Part shown: positions 32,410 to 41,102 of the stretch, piece after piece
How positions within the stretch are numbered: the first letter of the stretch is position 1
Layout of the letters: each line of letters opens with the position of its first letter
Source: an uncultured Muribaculum sp.
Lineage (GTDB): Bacteria > Bacteroidota > Bacteroidia > Bacteroidales > Muribaculaceae
Direction: 5' to 3'
DNA length: 64,000 nt
Assembly: GCF_910583865.1 (NCBI RefSeq)
Contig: NZ_CAJTYX010000009.1
Coordinates: 7,071-71,070, forward strand
Program-made: the position numbers and the translations under genes
Notes under the pieces: model-generated
The model's database searches: none
What the model was told of the DNA's origin: nothing
The model's input: the letters and a program-made list of their open reading frames with translations, nothing else

Positions 32410-32445
32410 CAGCGTGTCGCACTTCGCGGCACGCTGCCGTTTTTT
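32410..32445 (+). terminator. Rho-independent terminator of the L28-L33-DUF4295 operon
   Basis: Stem CAGCGTGTCGC / GCGGCACGCTG (one wobble), loop acttc, followed by ccgTTTTTT. Confidence 0.9.
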
Positions 32446-32464
32446 ACTCTGATTACTCTTATGG

Positions 32465-32581
32465 GTCTTATATGTCTTATAAGTCCAATTAGTCCTATTA
32501 GCCCAATAAGCCCGCTTAGGCTAATTGGGCTAATCAGTCAATTGGGCCTATCGGATGATTATTCTCTGTGCTCTCTGTGCG
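32465..32581 (+). repeat. 9-bp arrays: ten GTCCTATTA-type units plus CTCTGTG units
   Basis: From 32465 ten units keep an exact 9-bp register (GTCTTATAT, GTCTTATAA, GTCCAATTA, GTCCTATTA, GCCCAATAA and so on). They are followed by gatgattatt and two CTCTGTGCN units. The 62 bp at 32518-32579 are about 80% identical, same orientation, to 34048-34110 on the other side of the next two genes. Confidence 0.8.
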
Positions 32582-32677
32582 TTTATAGCATCCTTTTTTA
32601 GTGAATAATCGATATTATTGATTAACTTTACATCACAAATTTTTACAATCCTTATTGAATATCCGGTCATTGTCATC

Positions 32678-33604
32678 ATGATTCGCTCTGTCAAACACAT
32701 ATCCTCACTTTTATCCCTGATAACTATTGTGCTGTCGCTTGTCGCCTGTTCCCGCTCTGCCGCTGACAGGGCACTCGCCCGCGCCGAGAGCCTGATGGAC
32801 GAACACCCCGATTCAGCGCTCGTCGTGTTGCAGTCGATACTGCCTGAAAAGCTGCATTCAAGGCAGAGCAACGCTCTCTATGCGCTTCTGCTGACGCAGG
32901 CGCGGGATAAGACCTACCGGTTTGATACCTCCGACTCGCTCATATCCATAGCTGTCGATTATTATGTCGATAACGGCGATTGGGAAAGAGCGGCATGGTC
33001 ACACTTCTATCGAGGAGCGGTCTATTTCAACAAGAAGGATTACCGCTCCGCCATATCCGAAATCCTAACAGCACGGGAATTGTCGTATGGAGGTGGAAAT
33101 CCCTATCTCACGGCAAAAATCCATGAGCAGATTGCCGATATCTATGCTGCGTCTTTCGATATGAGTAAAGCCATATCCAATCGTCATGTCGCGGCCGCCA
33201 ACTTCCGGTTGGCCGGAAAAAAGCTCAATGAACTCTACGCGTTTGTCGATATGGCACGCGAATATGGTAGGGATGGACGTGTCGAGCGGTCTATCGCTCT
33301 GCTCGACAGCATTATGCAGAATGCCGACACGTTGTCCAATCCCGACCTGTCGGGATATATACAAGACTCTTACATATGGCCTCTGATGAAGTCGGGCAGG
33401 ACGGAGGAAGCCTTGCAACGATTTCGCAAAAGCCGTGCCGTATGGCCCGACGGGGAGGATGAGATTCAGGATTTGCCCGGCATAGCCATTATGTACAGCC
33501 GTCTTGGTATGCCGGATAGTGCGGAATATTTTATGGTCCGGGAGCCGTCTCCCGGGCCGACCCTGCGGCATCTTCGGCCACCGATGGCGTGGCGACCGGC
33601 ATAA
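32678..33604 (+). CDS. TPR-containing lipoprotein with truncated or altered C-terminus
   Basis: The protein is read from the ATG at 32678 (308 residues), which gives a lipoprotein signal MIRSVKHISSLLSLITIVLSLVAC. Tetratricopeptide-like helices run from about 30 to 280 (SLMDEHPDSALVVLQSI, WSHFYRGAVYFNKKDYRSAI, EQIADIYAASFDMSKAI). Relatives I know as Bacteroidota TPR regulators continue into a membrane segment, coiled coil and HTH. Here the chain ends abruptly in an unlikely Pro/Arg-rich tail (EPSPGPTLRHLRPPMAWRPA), so a frameshift or rearrangement near 33540-33600 is likely. It is flanked by direct-repeat arrays. Confidence 0.6.
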   Translation: MIRSVKHISSLLSLITIVLSLVACSRSAADRALARAESLMDEHPDSALVVLQSILPEKLHSRQSNALYALLLTQARDKTYRFDTSDSLISIAVDYYVDNGDWERAAWSHFYRGAVYFNKKDYRSAISEILTARELSYGGGNPYLTAKIHEQIADIYAASFDMSKAISNRHVAAANFRLAGKKLNELYAFVDMAREYGRDGRVERSIALLDSIMQNADTLSNPDLSGYIQDSYIWPLMKSGRTEEALQRFRKSRAVWPDGEDEIQDLPGIAIMYSRLGMPDSAEYFMVREPSPGPTLRHLRPPMAWRPA

Positions 33605-33606
33605 GG

Positions 33607-33984
33607 ATGCGTCTTGACGTGATGCGTGCGTGGCCTCTCTTTACGGCATTGGCGCTGCAGGTGGCTGCATTCCTGTTTAATCAGAAGTCCGGAACGCTAC
33701 TCCCAGTCATATGGATCAGCATAGTGTTGCTTACCGTCATGTGCATAGGCATAATGGCGATCCGGGGCGTTGAGCGAAGCGCCATGATGCTCCATTCGCT
33801 CAACGGATTCCCGCTCACCACTATAGTTGGCGTGCCATCTCTGGCGGCTATATTCCATGTGTTCGTTCCGCAGGAATGGTGTCTCCCGCTTTCCATCGCG
33901 CTATTCCTCATCAGCGAGATAGTGCTCGTCTACGGATGCCTTGTCGGCACGCCGCGCATCGGCCATTCCGATTCCGTCGACTGA
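33607..33984 (+). CDS. Small four-helix membrane protein of unknown function
   Basis: The ATG at 33607 gives 125 residues (a GTG at 33589 would add six). There are four hydrophobic stretches: PLFTALALQVAAFLF, LLPVIWISIVLLTVMCIGIM, TTIVGVPSLAAIFHVFV and LPLSIALFLISEIVLVYGCL. I do not recognise a family. It follows the TPR lipoprotein's stop by 2 bp, and an open frame in its own register extends back into that gene, so it may be the displaced remainder of a rearranged locus. Confidence 0.5.
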   Translation: MRLDVMRAWPLFTALALQVAAFLFNQKSGTLLPVIWISIVLLTVMCIGIMAIRGVERSAMMLHSLNGFPLTTIVGVPSLAAIFHVFVPQEWCLPLSIALFLISEIVLVYGCLVGTPRIGHSDSVD

Positions 33985-34029
33985 AAAACAATTGCACATA
34001 ATCCCAGGCATCCAATCTGGCCACATATA

Positions 34030-34165
34030 AGCTCGATAAGCCTAATCAGGCTAATTGGTCGGATTAGTCTGATTGGGCCTATAGGTTGATTATTCTTTGT
34101 GCACTCTGTGTATTCTGTGCGATTTTATCCTATTCGATATATCTCTGTGCGCTCTGTGCGGGATG
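34030..34165 (+). repeat. 9-bp arrays mirroring those at 32465-32581
   Basis: Seven 9-bp units (GCTCGATAA, GCCTAATCA, GGCTAATTG, GTCGGATTA, GTCTGATTG and so on) pass into CTCTGTG-family units (CTTTGTGCA, CTCTGTGTA, TTCTGTGCG), then a second CTCTGTGCG pair near 34143-34160. No gene is seen in 33985-34169. Confidence 0.8.
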
Positions 34166-34169
34166 CAGG

Positions 34170-35750
34170 CTATTCTTTGTCGCGGTCGGGGGAGAAACGG
34201 ACGGGGTCGCCGTATTGCTCCTGTAGGCGCAGCAGCTCGGTCTTGAGCGAGTCGGTCACGGACGCGTACTCTTTCAGACCGTAGAGGTTGCGCATCTCCG
34301 TGGGGTCGGCCTGGAGGTCGTACAGCTCCCAGTGGTCGATGTCGTTGTAGAAGTGGATCAGCTTGTAGCGGTCGGTACGTACCCCGTAGTGGCGCTTCAC
34401 CATATGTTCGGCGGGATACTCATAGAAATGGTAGTAGAGCGACTTGCGCAGCGTGTCGGTCTGTTCGCCTTTCAGCAGCGGCAACAGCGAGAGGCCTTGG
34501 ATGTCGGAAGGTACTTCCACGCCCGCAAGTTCCAGGAATGTCGGGGCGTAGTCGATGTTCTGCACCATAGCATCGATGTCGCCGCGCCGGTCGAGACCCT
34601 CGGGCAGGCGCATTATCAGCGGCGTGCGCATCGACTCCTCATACATGAACCGCTTGTCAAACCATCCGTGCTCCCCCATGTAGAATCCCTGGTCGGAGGT
34701 GTAGACCACGAGCGTGTTGTCGAGCATGTCGTTGTCCCTCAGGTAGTCGAGCACGCGCCCCACGTTGTCGTCGAGCGACTTTACGGTTTTCATGTAGTCG
34801 CGCATGTAGCGCTGGAACTTCCAGTCGGCCAGCTCCCGGCCCTGCATGTTGCTCCGGTAGAACTCCTCGATTATCGGTCCGTAGAACCGGTCCCATGCCG
34901 CCCGCTGCTCTTTATCCATGCGGCCGATGTAGCTCTCGTAGAGCGACCGCAGGCGCGAATCCTTGTCAGGGCGCAGCATCTTCAGGTCGTAGATCATGTC
35001 CATGTCCTTCACGATGCTCATCTCCTGCGCGGCGGCTGCCGGACGTCCCTCGTAGTCGTCGAAGAAATTGTCGGGCAGCGGGAAGGTCTTGTCCTCGTAT
35101 AGCCGCAGGTTGCACGTGTCCGACAGCCAGTTGCGGTGTATGGCCTTGTGGTGGATAAGTATGCAGAACGGCTTCTCCTTGTCGCGCTTGTTCTCCATCC
35201 AGTCGATGGCGTCGTCGGTGATGATGTTGGTCAGGTAGCCGTGTTTCCTGATGGTGTCGTTGTCCTGGGTGATGAAGTCGGGGTTGTAGTAGTCGCCCTG
35301 TCCCGGCACAATTTCCCAGTAGTCGAATCCGGTAGGCAGGCTCTCCAGATGCCATTTGCCCACGAGTGCAGTCTGGTAGCCCGCTTTTTGCAGCAGCTTG
35401 GGGAAGGTCTGCTGGGAGGAGTCGAACACGCAGGTGCTATTGTCGTAGAACTTATTGGCGCAACTGTGCTTGCCCGTGATCATGCACGCACGGCTCGGCC
35501 CGCTCAACGAGTTGGCCACGAAGCTGTTGGTGAAGCGCACGCCCTCGTCGGCTATGCGGTCGAGGTTGGGGGTCTCCATGTAGCGCTTGTCATAGCAGCT
35601 CATCATCTGGGCCGTATGGTCGTCGGTCATGATGTACACGATGTTGTAGGGCTTCTTCTCCTCCTTTTTCTGCGACGCGCATGCCGCCAGCGACGCGACG
35701 GCTGTGAGCCCCGTCAGTGATAATATAAGTCCTGACTGTAGATTGTTCAT
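34170..35750 (-). CDS. Sulfatase (S1 family, Ser-type), lipoprotein
   Basis: The protein is read from the ATG at 35750 (526 residues), giving a lipoprotein signal ending SLAAC. The metal-binding YIMTDDHTAQ is at about 37. The active-site motif is SGPSR (NSLSGPSRACMITGKH, about 80-95), so the residue to become formylglycine is Ser and would need an anaerobic sulfatase-maturating enzyme, not found in the window. Further landmarks are GKWHL and VVYTSDQGFYMGEHGWFDKRFMYEESMRTPLIMR. It hydrolyses sulfate esters on a glycan, probably at the cell surface or in the periplasm. It is divergent from the GH2 gene. A TATGTTTG box at 35785-35778 is its likely -7 element. Confidence 0.9.
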   Translation of the reverse strand: MNNLQSGLILSLTGLTAVASLAACASQKKEEKKPYNIVYIMTDDHTAQMMSCYDKRYMETPNLDRIADEGVRFTNSFVANSLSGPSRACMITGKHSCANKFYDNSTCVFDSSQQTFPKLLQKAGYQTALVGKWHLESLPTGFDYWEIVPGQGDYYNPDFITQDNDTIRKHGYLTNIITDDAIDWMENKRDKEKPFCILIHHKAIHRNWLSDTCNLRLYEDKTFPLPDNFFDDYEGRPAAAAQEMSIVKDMDMIYDLKMLRPDKDSRLRSLYESYIGRMDKEQRAAWDRFYGPIIEEFYRSNMQGRELADWKFQRYMRDYMKTVKSLDDNVGRVLDYLRDNDMLDNTLVVYTSDQGFYMGEHGWFDKRFMYEESMRTPLIMRLPEGLDRRGDIDAMVQNIDYAPTFLELAGVEVPSDIQGLSLLPLLKGEQTDTLRKSLYYHFYEYPAEHMVKRHYGVRTDRYKLIHFYNDIDHWELYDLQADPTEMRNLYGLKEYASVTDSLKTELLRLQEQYGDPVRFSPDRDKE

Positions 35751-35777
35751 GTTGATTAAATTTAGGTTTCGCGTATG

Positions 35778-35785
35778 CAAACATA
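35778..35785 (-). promoter_or_regulatory. -7 box TATGTTTG of the sulfatase gene
   Basis: Perfect TAnnTTTG on the minus strand, 27 bp before the ATG at 35750. Confidence 0.6.
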
Positions 35786-35879
35786 CGGAAAATCCCTCGG
35801 AATCACATGGATTTGGTCCACAAATTACATGAATTCAATAAAAAAGCCACGAAAGGACTGTTTTTTAGGTATAAAAGAT

Positions 35880-35887
35880 TATATTTG
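35880..35887 (+). promoter_or_regulatory. -7 box TATATTTG of the GH2 gene
   Basis: Perfect TAnnTTTG on the plus strand, 36 bp before the ATG at 35924. Together with the minus-strand box at 35785-35778 it forms a divergent promoter pair. Confidence 0.6.
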
Positions 35888-35923
35888 CGGATAGAATCAA
35901 GTTAACGAAACGATTATCACGAC

Positions 35924-38900
35924 ATGGGAAAATTCAATACCATCGTATTGGCCTTTGCCGCTATTATGTTGGCGGCACAAGGGGGCATCGAAGCAAAAAA
36001 GATTTCAGGACACGAACCGGTGTCGCCGCGCCACGTCATCTCGCTTGACGGCCCGGTGTGGCATATGATGCGCGACACGGCAGCATCATGGGAGCACGAC
36101 CGGCTATACCTGCCGGACGAGATCGGCGACGTCTCGCGCCTCCCCGTCAAACCCCCGGTAGGAGGGTGGGAGATGCTATCGCCGGAAAATGCACTAAAGG
36201 TAAGCGTGCCCGGCATCGTCGAGGAGTATCTTACCACGTCGAAGCGTCCGTCGCCCGACGATTTCAAGGGAGTGAGCTGGTGGTTTACCACCGTAAATGT
36301 GCCGGAGCACCTGAAAGGACGTCGCGCTCTGCTGCGGTTCGAGTCGGTGAGGATGCGCGCTGAAGTATATCTCGACGGCAAACTCGTGGGCTACGACATA
36401 GTGGGCGAGTCGCCTTTCGATGTCGACATCACAGATGCCGTTACGCCCGGCAAGCCGCAGACTCTTGCCGTGCGCGTGACCAATCCCGGAGGAAATTTCC
36501 ATTGGCAGGATTTCACGCAGATGCGCTGGGGCGAATACATAATCCCTCCGGGCCGAGCGTTCGGCGGCCTGATTGGGCGTGTGCGCCTCGATGTGGTCGA
36601 TCCTGTGTACATTGATGATATTTACATGCAGAATCAGCCGGTGCCCACCCGCGCCAAGGCGATTGTGACCGTCCGCAACACCGGCGACAAGCCTGTGGAG
36701 CGCAACATCGCATATGCCGTGTCGCCGAAGTCCGATGCCATCGCCGCGCCGGTTGCGTCGGCGAAAAAGAAAGTGGAGCTGCTACCGGGCGACAACACTG
36801 TGGAGTTTGACATAGACCTCCCGGATGCGCGCCTGTGGGACATCGACACCCCCAACCTCTATCGATGCGACGTCACCGTGGCCGACCGCCGTCGTGCCAC
36901 AGACAACGACAGCCGCACCTTCGGCTTCCGATGGTTCGCCCCCGAAGGTATCGGCGACGAGGCCGTGCTGCGTCTCAACGGTCGCCGTGTGATGCTCCGC
37001 TCGGCCATAAGCTGGGGTTACTGGCCCGCTACCGGCCTCCATGCGTCCCCCTCGATGGCCCGCAAGCAGATAGCTACGGCGCGTGCCATGGGCCTCAATA
37101 TGCTCAACTTCCACCGTTCTATCGGTTCGCCGGTGGTGCTGGAGCAGGCCGACTCGATGGGTATTCTCTATTACGAGGAGCCGGGATCATTCCACTCTGC
37201 CGACCACGACCCTTTCATCCGCGCCATCGTCAACACGAAGCTCCACCGGATGGTCAAGCGTGACCGTTCCCATCCGTCGCTCGTCATCTACAATCTTATC
37301 AACGAGCTTGGCGGAGCGCGTGCCGCCGACACCGCCCTTATGGCGAAGCGGCGTGCCGACCTCGTGGAGGCACACGCCATCGACCCGTCGCGCGTGATGA
37401 CACTTACCTCCGGGTGGGCGTCGGATGAACGGAGAGAGGAGGACTCCAAGTACCATATGCGCCCGTTCGACCCCGTGCCGTACTTCCGCGGATGGTTTGA
37501 CAACCACCGCGCCGGCGGTCCGGCCACGTGGAACGACGGCTACTATCGCAGCCTTCGCGATCAGCTGATGTATTGCGACAACCATACCGAGGTGTATATG
37601 CGAGGCGAGGAGGGTGCGATATCCACCCCTCCGCGCATAGCTCTGATAGAACGTGCGCTCGACTCTACAGGCATCGACGGCTGGGACGGCGCTTTTTGGC
37701 GCGACCAGGCCCGTCAGTGGCATGAATATTTCTCGCGCAAGAATCTCGCCGGGGGCTTCGGCAATCTCGATTCTCTCACGCGCTCGCTCGGCGACATTCA
37801 GCTCTACCACCAGGGACGCCGCATTCAGGGTATGCGCATGGGCGACCTTGGCGATGCCTACGTGATCAACGGCTGGGAGTCTATGCCCTACGATAACCAT
37901 TCGGGTGTGGTCGACAACTACCGCAACTGCAAGGGCAACCTCTCCACCATAGCCCGCTTCACTGCCCCGCTTTATGTGGCCGTGTCGCCGCGCACTCAGT
38001 TCGTGCGCCTTCCGGGTAGCGTCGATGTCGATTTCCATGTGGTCAACGAGTCGGATCTGAAAGGCGATTTCTCACTCGTTGTGGAGGTTGTGTCGCCATC
38101 GGGCGTGAGGAAGGAGCTCCTGACGCGCCCGGTGCATGTCGACGGCGGTGACCGTTTCGGGCAACTGCTTGCAGAGGCTCTCCCCCTGTCGGTCGATGGC
38201 GAAGATGGGCTCTACAACATATCCGCACGCCTGACTGATGCCGACGGTCATACGGTTGCATCGGGCCACGAGGAGGTGCTCGGCATCGTCCCCGACTACG
38301 ACGTGCTGCCCGGCAACGGGGCTATCTACGGCACGCCTGACGATCCGGTGGCACGCTACTACAAGGATGTCACCGGCAAGGAACTGCCGCAGTACGACCC
38401 CTCGATGGGACGGCTCGACTGGCTCATCGTCACCCGTCCGGCCCTCGACGAGGCCACTCCTGTCCCGGTGAAGTACTTTGACAACTCCGGGAATCCGGCA
38501 TTCAAGGTCACATGGTTCAAGGACAATGACATATCCTCCCCTGCCGGCACCGGCACCGACGACTGCCTCGACCGGCACTTCGTAGGTGGCGCGCAGCCCG
38601 ATCCGCTCATACCCGCCAACCAGGAGTTCTCCGCCATATGGGAGGGTACTCTCGTGGCTCCCGCCACGGGCAACTACCTGCTCGGCGTGCACACCGACCG
38701 TGGCGTGCGCATGGAGGTCGACGGACAGCGCATCGCCGACGACTGGGGCAACGGAAAGGATGTCACCTTCTCGTCGCCGTTCTATTTCGAGAAAGGGAGG
38801 AAAGTACACATAATGGTGCAGTACCGCCAGACGCAACCCGACGGCATGGTGCAGCTCGTGTGGACTATGCCCGGCACCTCGGCAATCGCTCCGGAGTCGG

Positions 38901-39352
38901 TGGTCGACCGTGCCGTGGCCGACGGCACCACACTCCTTCTGCTCAAGTCGCCCGAGTCGTGGATGCAGTTCCTCAACCCTACCGCCTCGATAGGCTACGG
39001 CGGCAACTTCACCGTTGGCGACAACTGGGTGGGAGGCGTGCATTTCGTCGCCGACCATCCCGTGCTGCGCGGGCTTCCCGTAAATGTCGGCATGAACTGG
39101 CCATACCAGGAACTTGTCAGGGACGGCAATCAGCGCCTCGGATTAAAGGTGGCTCGCGAGAATTTCATAGCCGGCGCCTACCGGTCGTGGCCTTTCCATC
39201 TCGGCACCGCCATGGGCGAGGCTCCGTGCGGCAAGGGCCGTGTGCTCTACACCACTCTGCGTCTCACCGATCCGCTCCTTTCCCCCGCTCCCTCCGCCGA
39301 AGTATCCCGCAAGCTCTTCGGCAACATCATCCGCTGGGCCTCCGCGCGCTGA
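35924..39352 (+). CDS. GH2-family glycoside hydrolase with PA14 domain
   Basis: The 1142-residue protein has an N-terminal signal (MGKFNTIVLAFAAIMLAAQG). A GH2 jelly roll follows (about 90-210: WWFTTVNVPEHLKGRRALLRFESV, AEVYLDGKLVG), then an immunoglobulin-like domain (about 220-330) and a catalytic barrel with LNMLNFHRSIGSPVVLEQAD and VIYNLINELGG, whose N-E is the expected acid/base. GEEGA (about 568) may hold the nucleophile. A PA14 carbohydrate-binding domain lies around 895-990 (AIWEGTLVAPATGNYLLGVHTDRGVRMEVDGQ). The ThuA-like C-terminal stretch is uncharacterised. It is probably secreted; the substrate is unknown. The divergent sulfatase suggests sulfated host or plant glycans. Confidence 0.85.
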   Translation: MGKFNTIVLAFAAIMLAAQGGIEAKKISGHEPVSPRHVISLDGPVWHMMRDTAASWEHDRLYLPDEIGDVSRLPVKPPVGGWEMLSPENALKVSVPGIVEEYLTTSKRPSPDDFKGVSWWFTTVNVPEHLKGRRALLRFESVRMRAEVYLDGKLVGYDIVGESPFDVDITDAVTPGKPQTLAVRVTNPGGNFHWQDFTQMRWGEYIIPPGRAFGGLIGRVRLDVVDPVYIDDIYMQNQPVPTRAKAIVTVRNTGDKPVERNIAYAVSPKSDAIAAPVASAKKKVELLPGDNTVEFDIDLPDARLWDIDTPNLYRCDVTVADRRRATDNDSRTFGFRWFAPEGIGDEAVLRLNGRRVMLRSAISWGYWPATGLHASPSMARKQIATARAMGLNMLNFHRSIGSPVVLEQADSMGILYYEEPGSFHSADHDPFIRAIVNTKLHRMVKRDRSHPSLVIYNLINELGGARAADTALMAKRRADLVEAHAIDPSRVMTLTSGWASDERREEDSKYHMRPFDPVPYFRGWFDNHRAGGPATWNDGYYRSLRDQLMYCDNHTEVYMRGEEGAISTPPRIALIERALDSTGIDGWDGAFWRDQARQWHEYFSRKNLAGGFGNLDSLTRSLGDIQLYHQGRRIQGMRMGDLGDAYVINGWESMPYDNHSGVVDNYRNCKGNLSTIARFTAPLYVAVSPRTQFVRLPGSVDVDFHVVNESDLKGDFSLVVEVVSPSGVRKELLTRPVHVDGGDRFGQLLAEALPLSVDGEDGLYNISARLTDADGHTVASGHEEVLGIVPDYDVLPGNGAIYGTPDDPVARYYKDVTGKELPQYDPSMGRLDWLIVTRPALDEATPVPVKYFDNSGNPAFKVTWFKDNDISSPAGTGTDDCLDRHFVGGAQPDPLIPANQEFSAIWEGTLVAPATGNYLLGVHTDRGVRMEVDGQRIADDWGNGKDVTFSSPFYFEKGRKVHIMVQYRQTQPDGMVQLVWTMPGTSAIAPESVVDRAVADGTTLLLLKSPESWMQFLNPTASIGYGGNFTVGDNWVGGVHFVADHPVLRGLPVNVGMNWPYQELVRDGNQRLGLKVARENFIAGAYRSWPFHLGTAMGEAPCGKGRVLYTTLRLTDPLLSPAPSAEVSRKLFGNIIRWASAR

Positions 39353-39453
39353 TCTCCCCGCACTCCTATGATTTTCCCGCACATGGATGTTTTTAAACCT
39401 CTTATTGCACGTATCTCTGAAAACGGCTAAATTTGTAGGATAAACGGTAGTAG

Positions 39454-41073
39454 ATGCATAACAGTAACAGACATCGCGTGGACATGTCCACGGCCTGGGT
39501 GATATTTGTCGTCGGTGCGCTTGCCGCTGCATGGAGCGTGATGTATATATTCACGCTTCCGCAGGGAGATGACCTCGTGTACACGACCATATTGCGGCAG
39601 GCCGACGGAATAGGGAACGGCGCTTACTCCGTGTGGGAGTTTCCCCGGTACTGGGCGCGTCATTGGGTATTCACCAACGGTCGATCGGCCAACATGCTTG
39701 CATCCTTTACGATGGGAGTGCTCCCTCATTGGCTCGTGTCGGTCATGTGCGGGATTGCTACCGGCGCCATGTACCTGCTGGTACTGTATTTCTGCCGTCT
39801 GTTCCCCTCGGTAAGGCGCGGATTTGCCGCTAACGTGGTGATCGGTGTCATTGCTTTTTTCTTTCCGTGGTGGGATTCGTTCTCGCTGATAGATGTCTCC
39901 TACAACTACGTGTGGGCTACCGCGTTGCCGTTGGGGATGCTCCTGCTGCTGCGCCGGGCCGACACACCTCTGTTGGCCGATGTCGGACGGATGGATGGCG
40001 TGGGTGCCGGGCTGAAAACGGTAGTGGTCGTTATCTTTTGCGTGCTTGCAGGCATGGTTCATGAGGCGGCCACATTGCCGCTCTGCGCCGGGATGCTGTG
40101 GATGGCCTGTGTGCGCCGTTCCGTTTCGTTTGCGGCATGGAGAGGATTGTCGCGTTCGCGCCGGATCATGCTCGTGGCTTTTCTGGCCGGGGTGGCGGTT
40201 GTGGTGCTCTCCCCGGGAATAATCATGCGTGCGTTGCGTGAAAAGACACCTGATGATGTCTGGTGGCTGTTGGTCGTGAAGTCAGCGCCTCTGACGTTGC
40301 TCCTTCTCCTTGCCATGCTCGTGTCTGCATTGCGGAAATCGTCGCGAGGCTCGCTGCGGGCCATGCTCACGGGCGACGCCGGCTTCTGGGCTGTCTGCGC
40401 TGTCGTGGCGCTGTTGTTCGTGGCTGTCGGGGGCATAGTCGGGCGTAGCGGATGGTTTTCTCAGGTCTATGCCCTGATAGCCTTGTGGCTATGGTGGACT
40501 CCGGGCGAGAGGTATCATGTCGGGCGAGCATCCGCTGCGGTCATGGCGTCGGCCATCGGCCTGCTTGCCGTGGCCCAGATGATCGGTGTAGATATATACA
40601 GCCATAAGGGGTGGGAAGCCGACAGGAAGCTGCGGGAATTATATGCGGCTTCGTCCGACGGGATAGTATGTCTCGACATGCCCGACGACAACGACCTCCC
40701 TTTCTGGGCCTTCTCGCGCGTGCGCTATCTGCGTCCGGAAGATGACTATACCCACTACGGGCTGCGAATGTATTACGATAAAAATCATCCGCTGATCAAT
40801 CTTCCGGCTGCCCTCGGGGAAACCGATTGGACGGCTTTTGATTATTTCGTGGCATATGACAGCGCCGGACATCCGGAGGTTGAGATTTCCGCTGCATGTC
40901 CCGCCGGGACTGTCTTTCCTGACGATCCGGGATGGGTAGGACGCCATGTGGGACGATTCACGGCATCTGACGGCGATTCGTTGATCCGGAAATGGGTGAT
41001 ACCGTTTGAGAAAGACGGACGCCGGTTGTTCATGGCGCTCCCTTTCCGTCCTCATTGGGGAGACCGGTTTTAA
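39454..41073 (+). CDS. Multi-pass membrane protein (DUF6056-like)
   Basis: The 539-residue protein has about ten hydrophobic segments in the first 390 residues, a periplasmic QGDDLVYTT motif after the first helix, and a soluble C-terminal domain of about 150 residues. The early acidic motif and helix pattern resemble GT-C-type glycosyltransferases and DUF6056 proteins, which would act on lipid-linked sugars (inference). It lies alone between the GH2 gene and the DUF2027 gene. Confidence 0.6.
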   Translation: MHNSNRHRVDMSTAWVIFVVGALAAAWSVMYIFTLPQGDDLVYTTILRQADGIGNGAYSVWEFPRYWARHWVFTNGRSANMLASFTMGVLPHWLVSVMCGIATGAMYLLVLYFCRLFPSVRRGFAANVVIGVIAFFFPWWDSFSLIDVSYNYVWATALPLGMLLLLRRADTPLLADVGRMDGVGAGLKTVVVVIFCVLAGMVHEAATLPLCAGMLWMACVRRSVSFAAWRGLSRSRRIMLVAFLAGVAVVVLSPGIIMRALREKTPDDVWWLLVVKSAPLTLLLLLAMLVSALRKSSRGSLRAMLTGDAGFWAVCAVVALLFVAVGGIVGRSGWFSQVYALIALWLWWTPGERYHVGRASAAVMASAIGLLAVAQMIGVDIYSHKGWEADRKLRELYAASSDGIVCLDMPDDNDLPFWAFSRVRYLRPEDDYTHYGLRMYYDKNHPLINLPAALGETDWTAFDYFVAYDSAGHPEVEISAACPAGTVFPDDPGWVGRHVGRFTASDGDSLIRKWVIPFEKDGRRLFMALPFRPHWGDRF

Positions 41074-41102
41074 TGGAAACAACTAAGTAAAAATCATATA
41101 TA

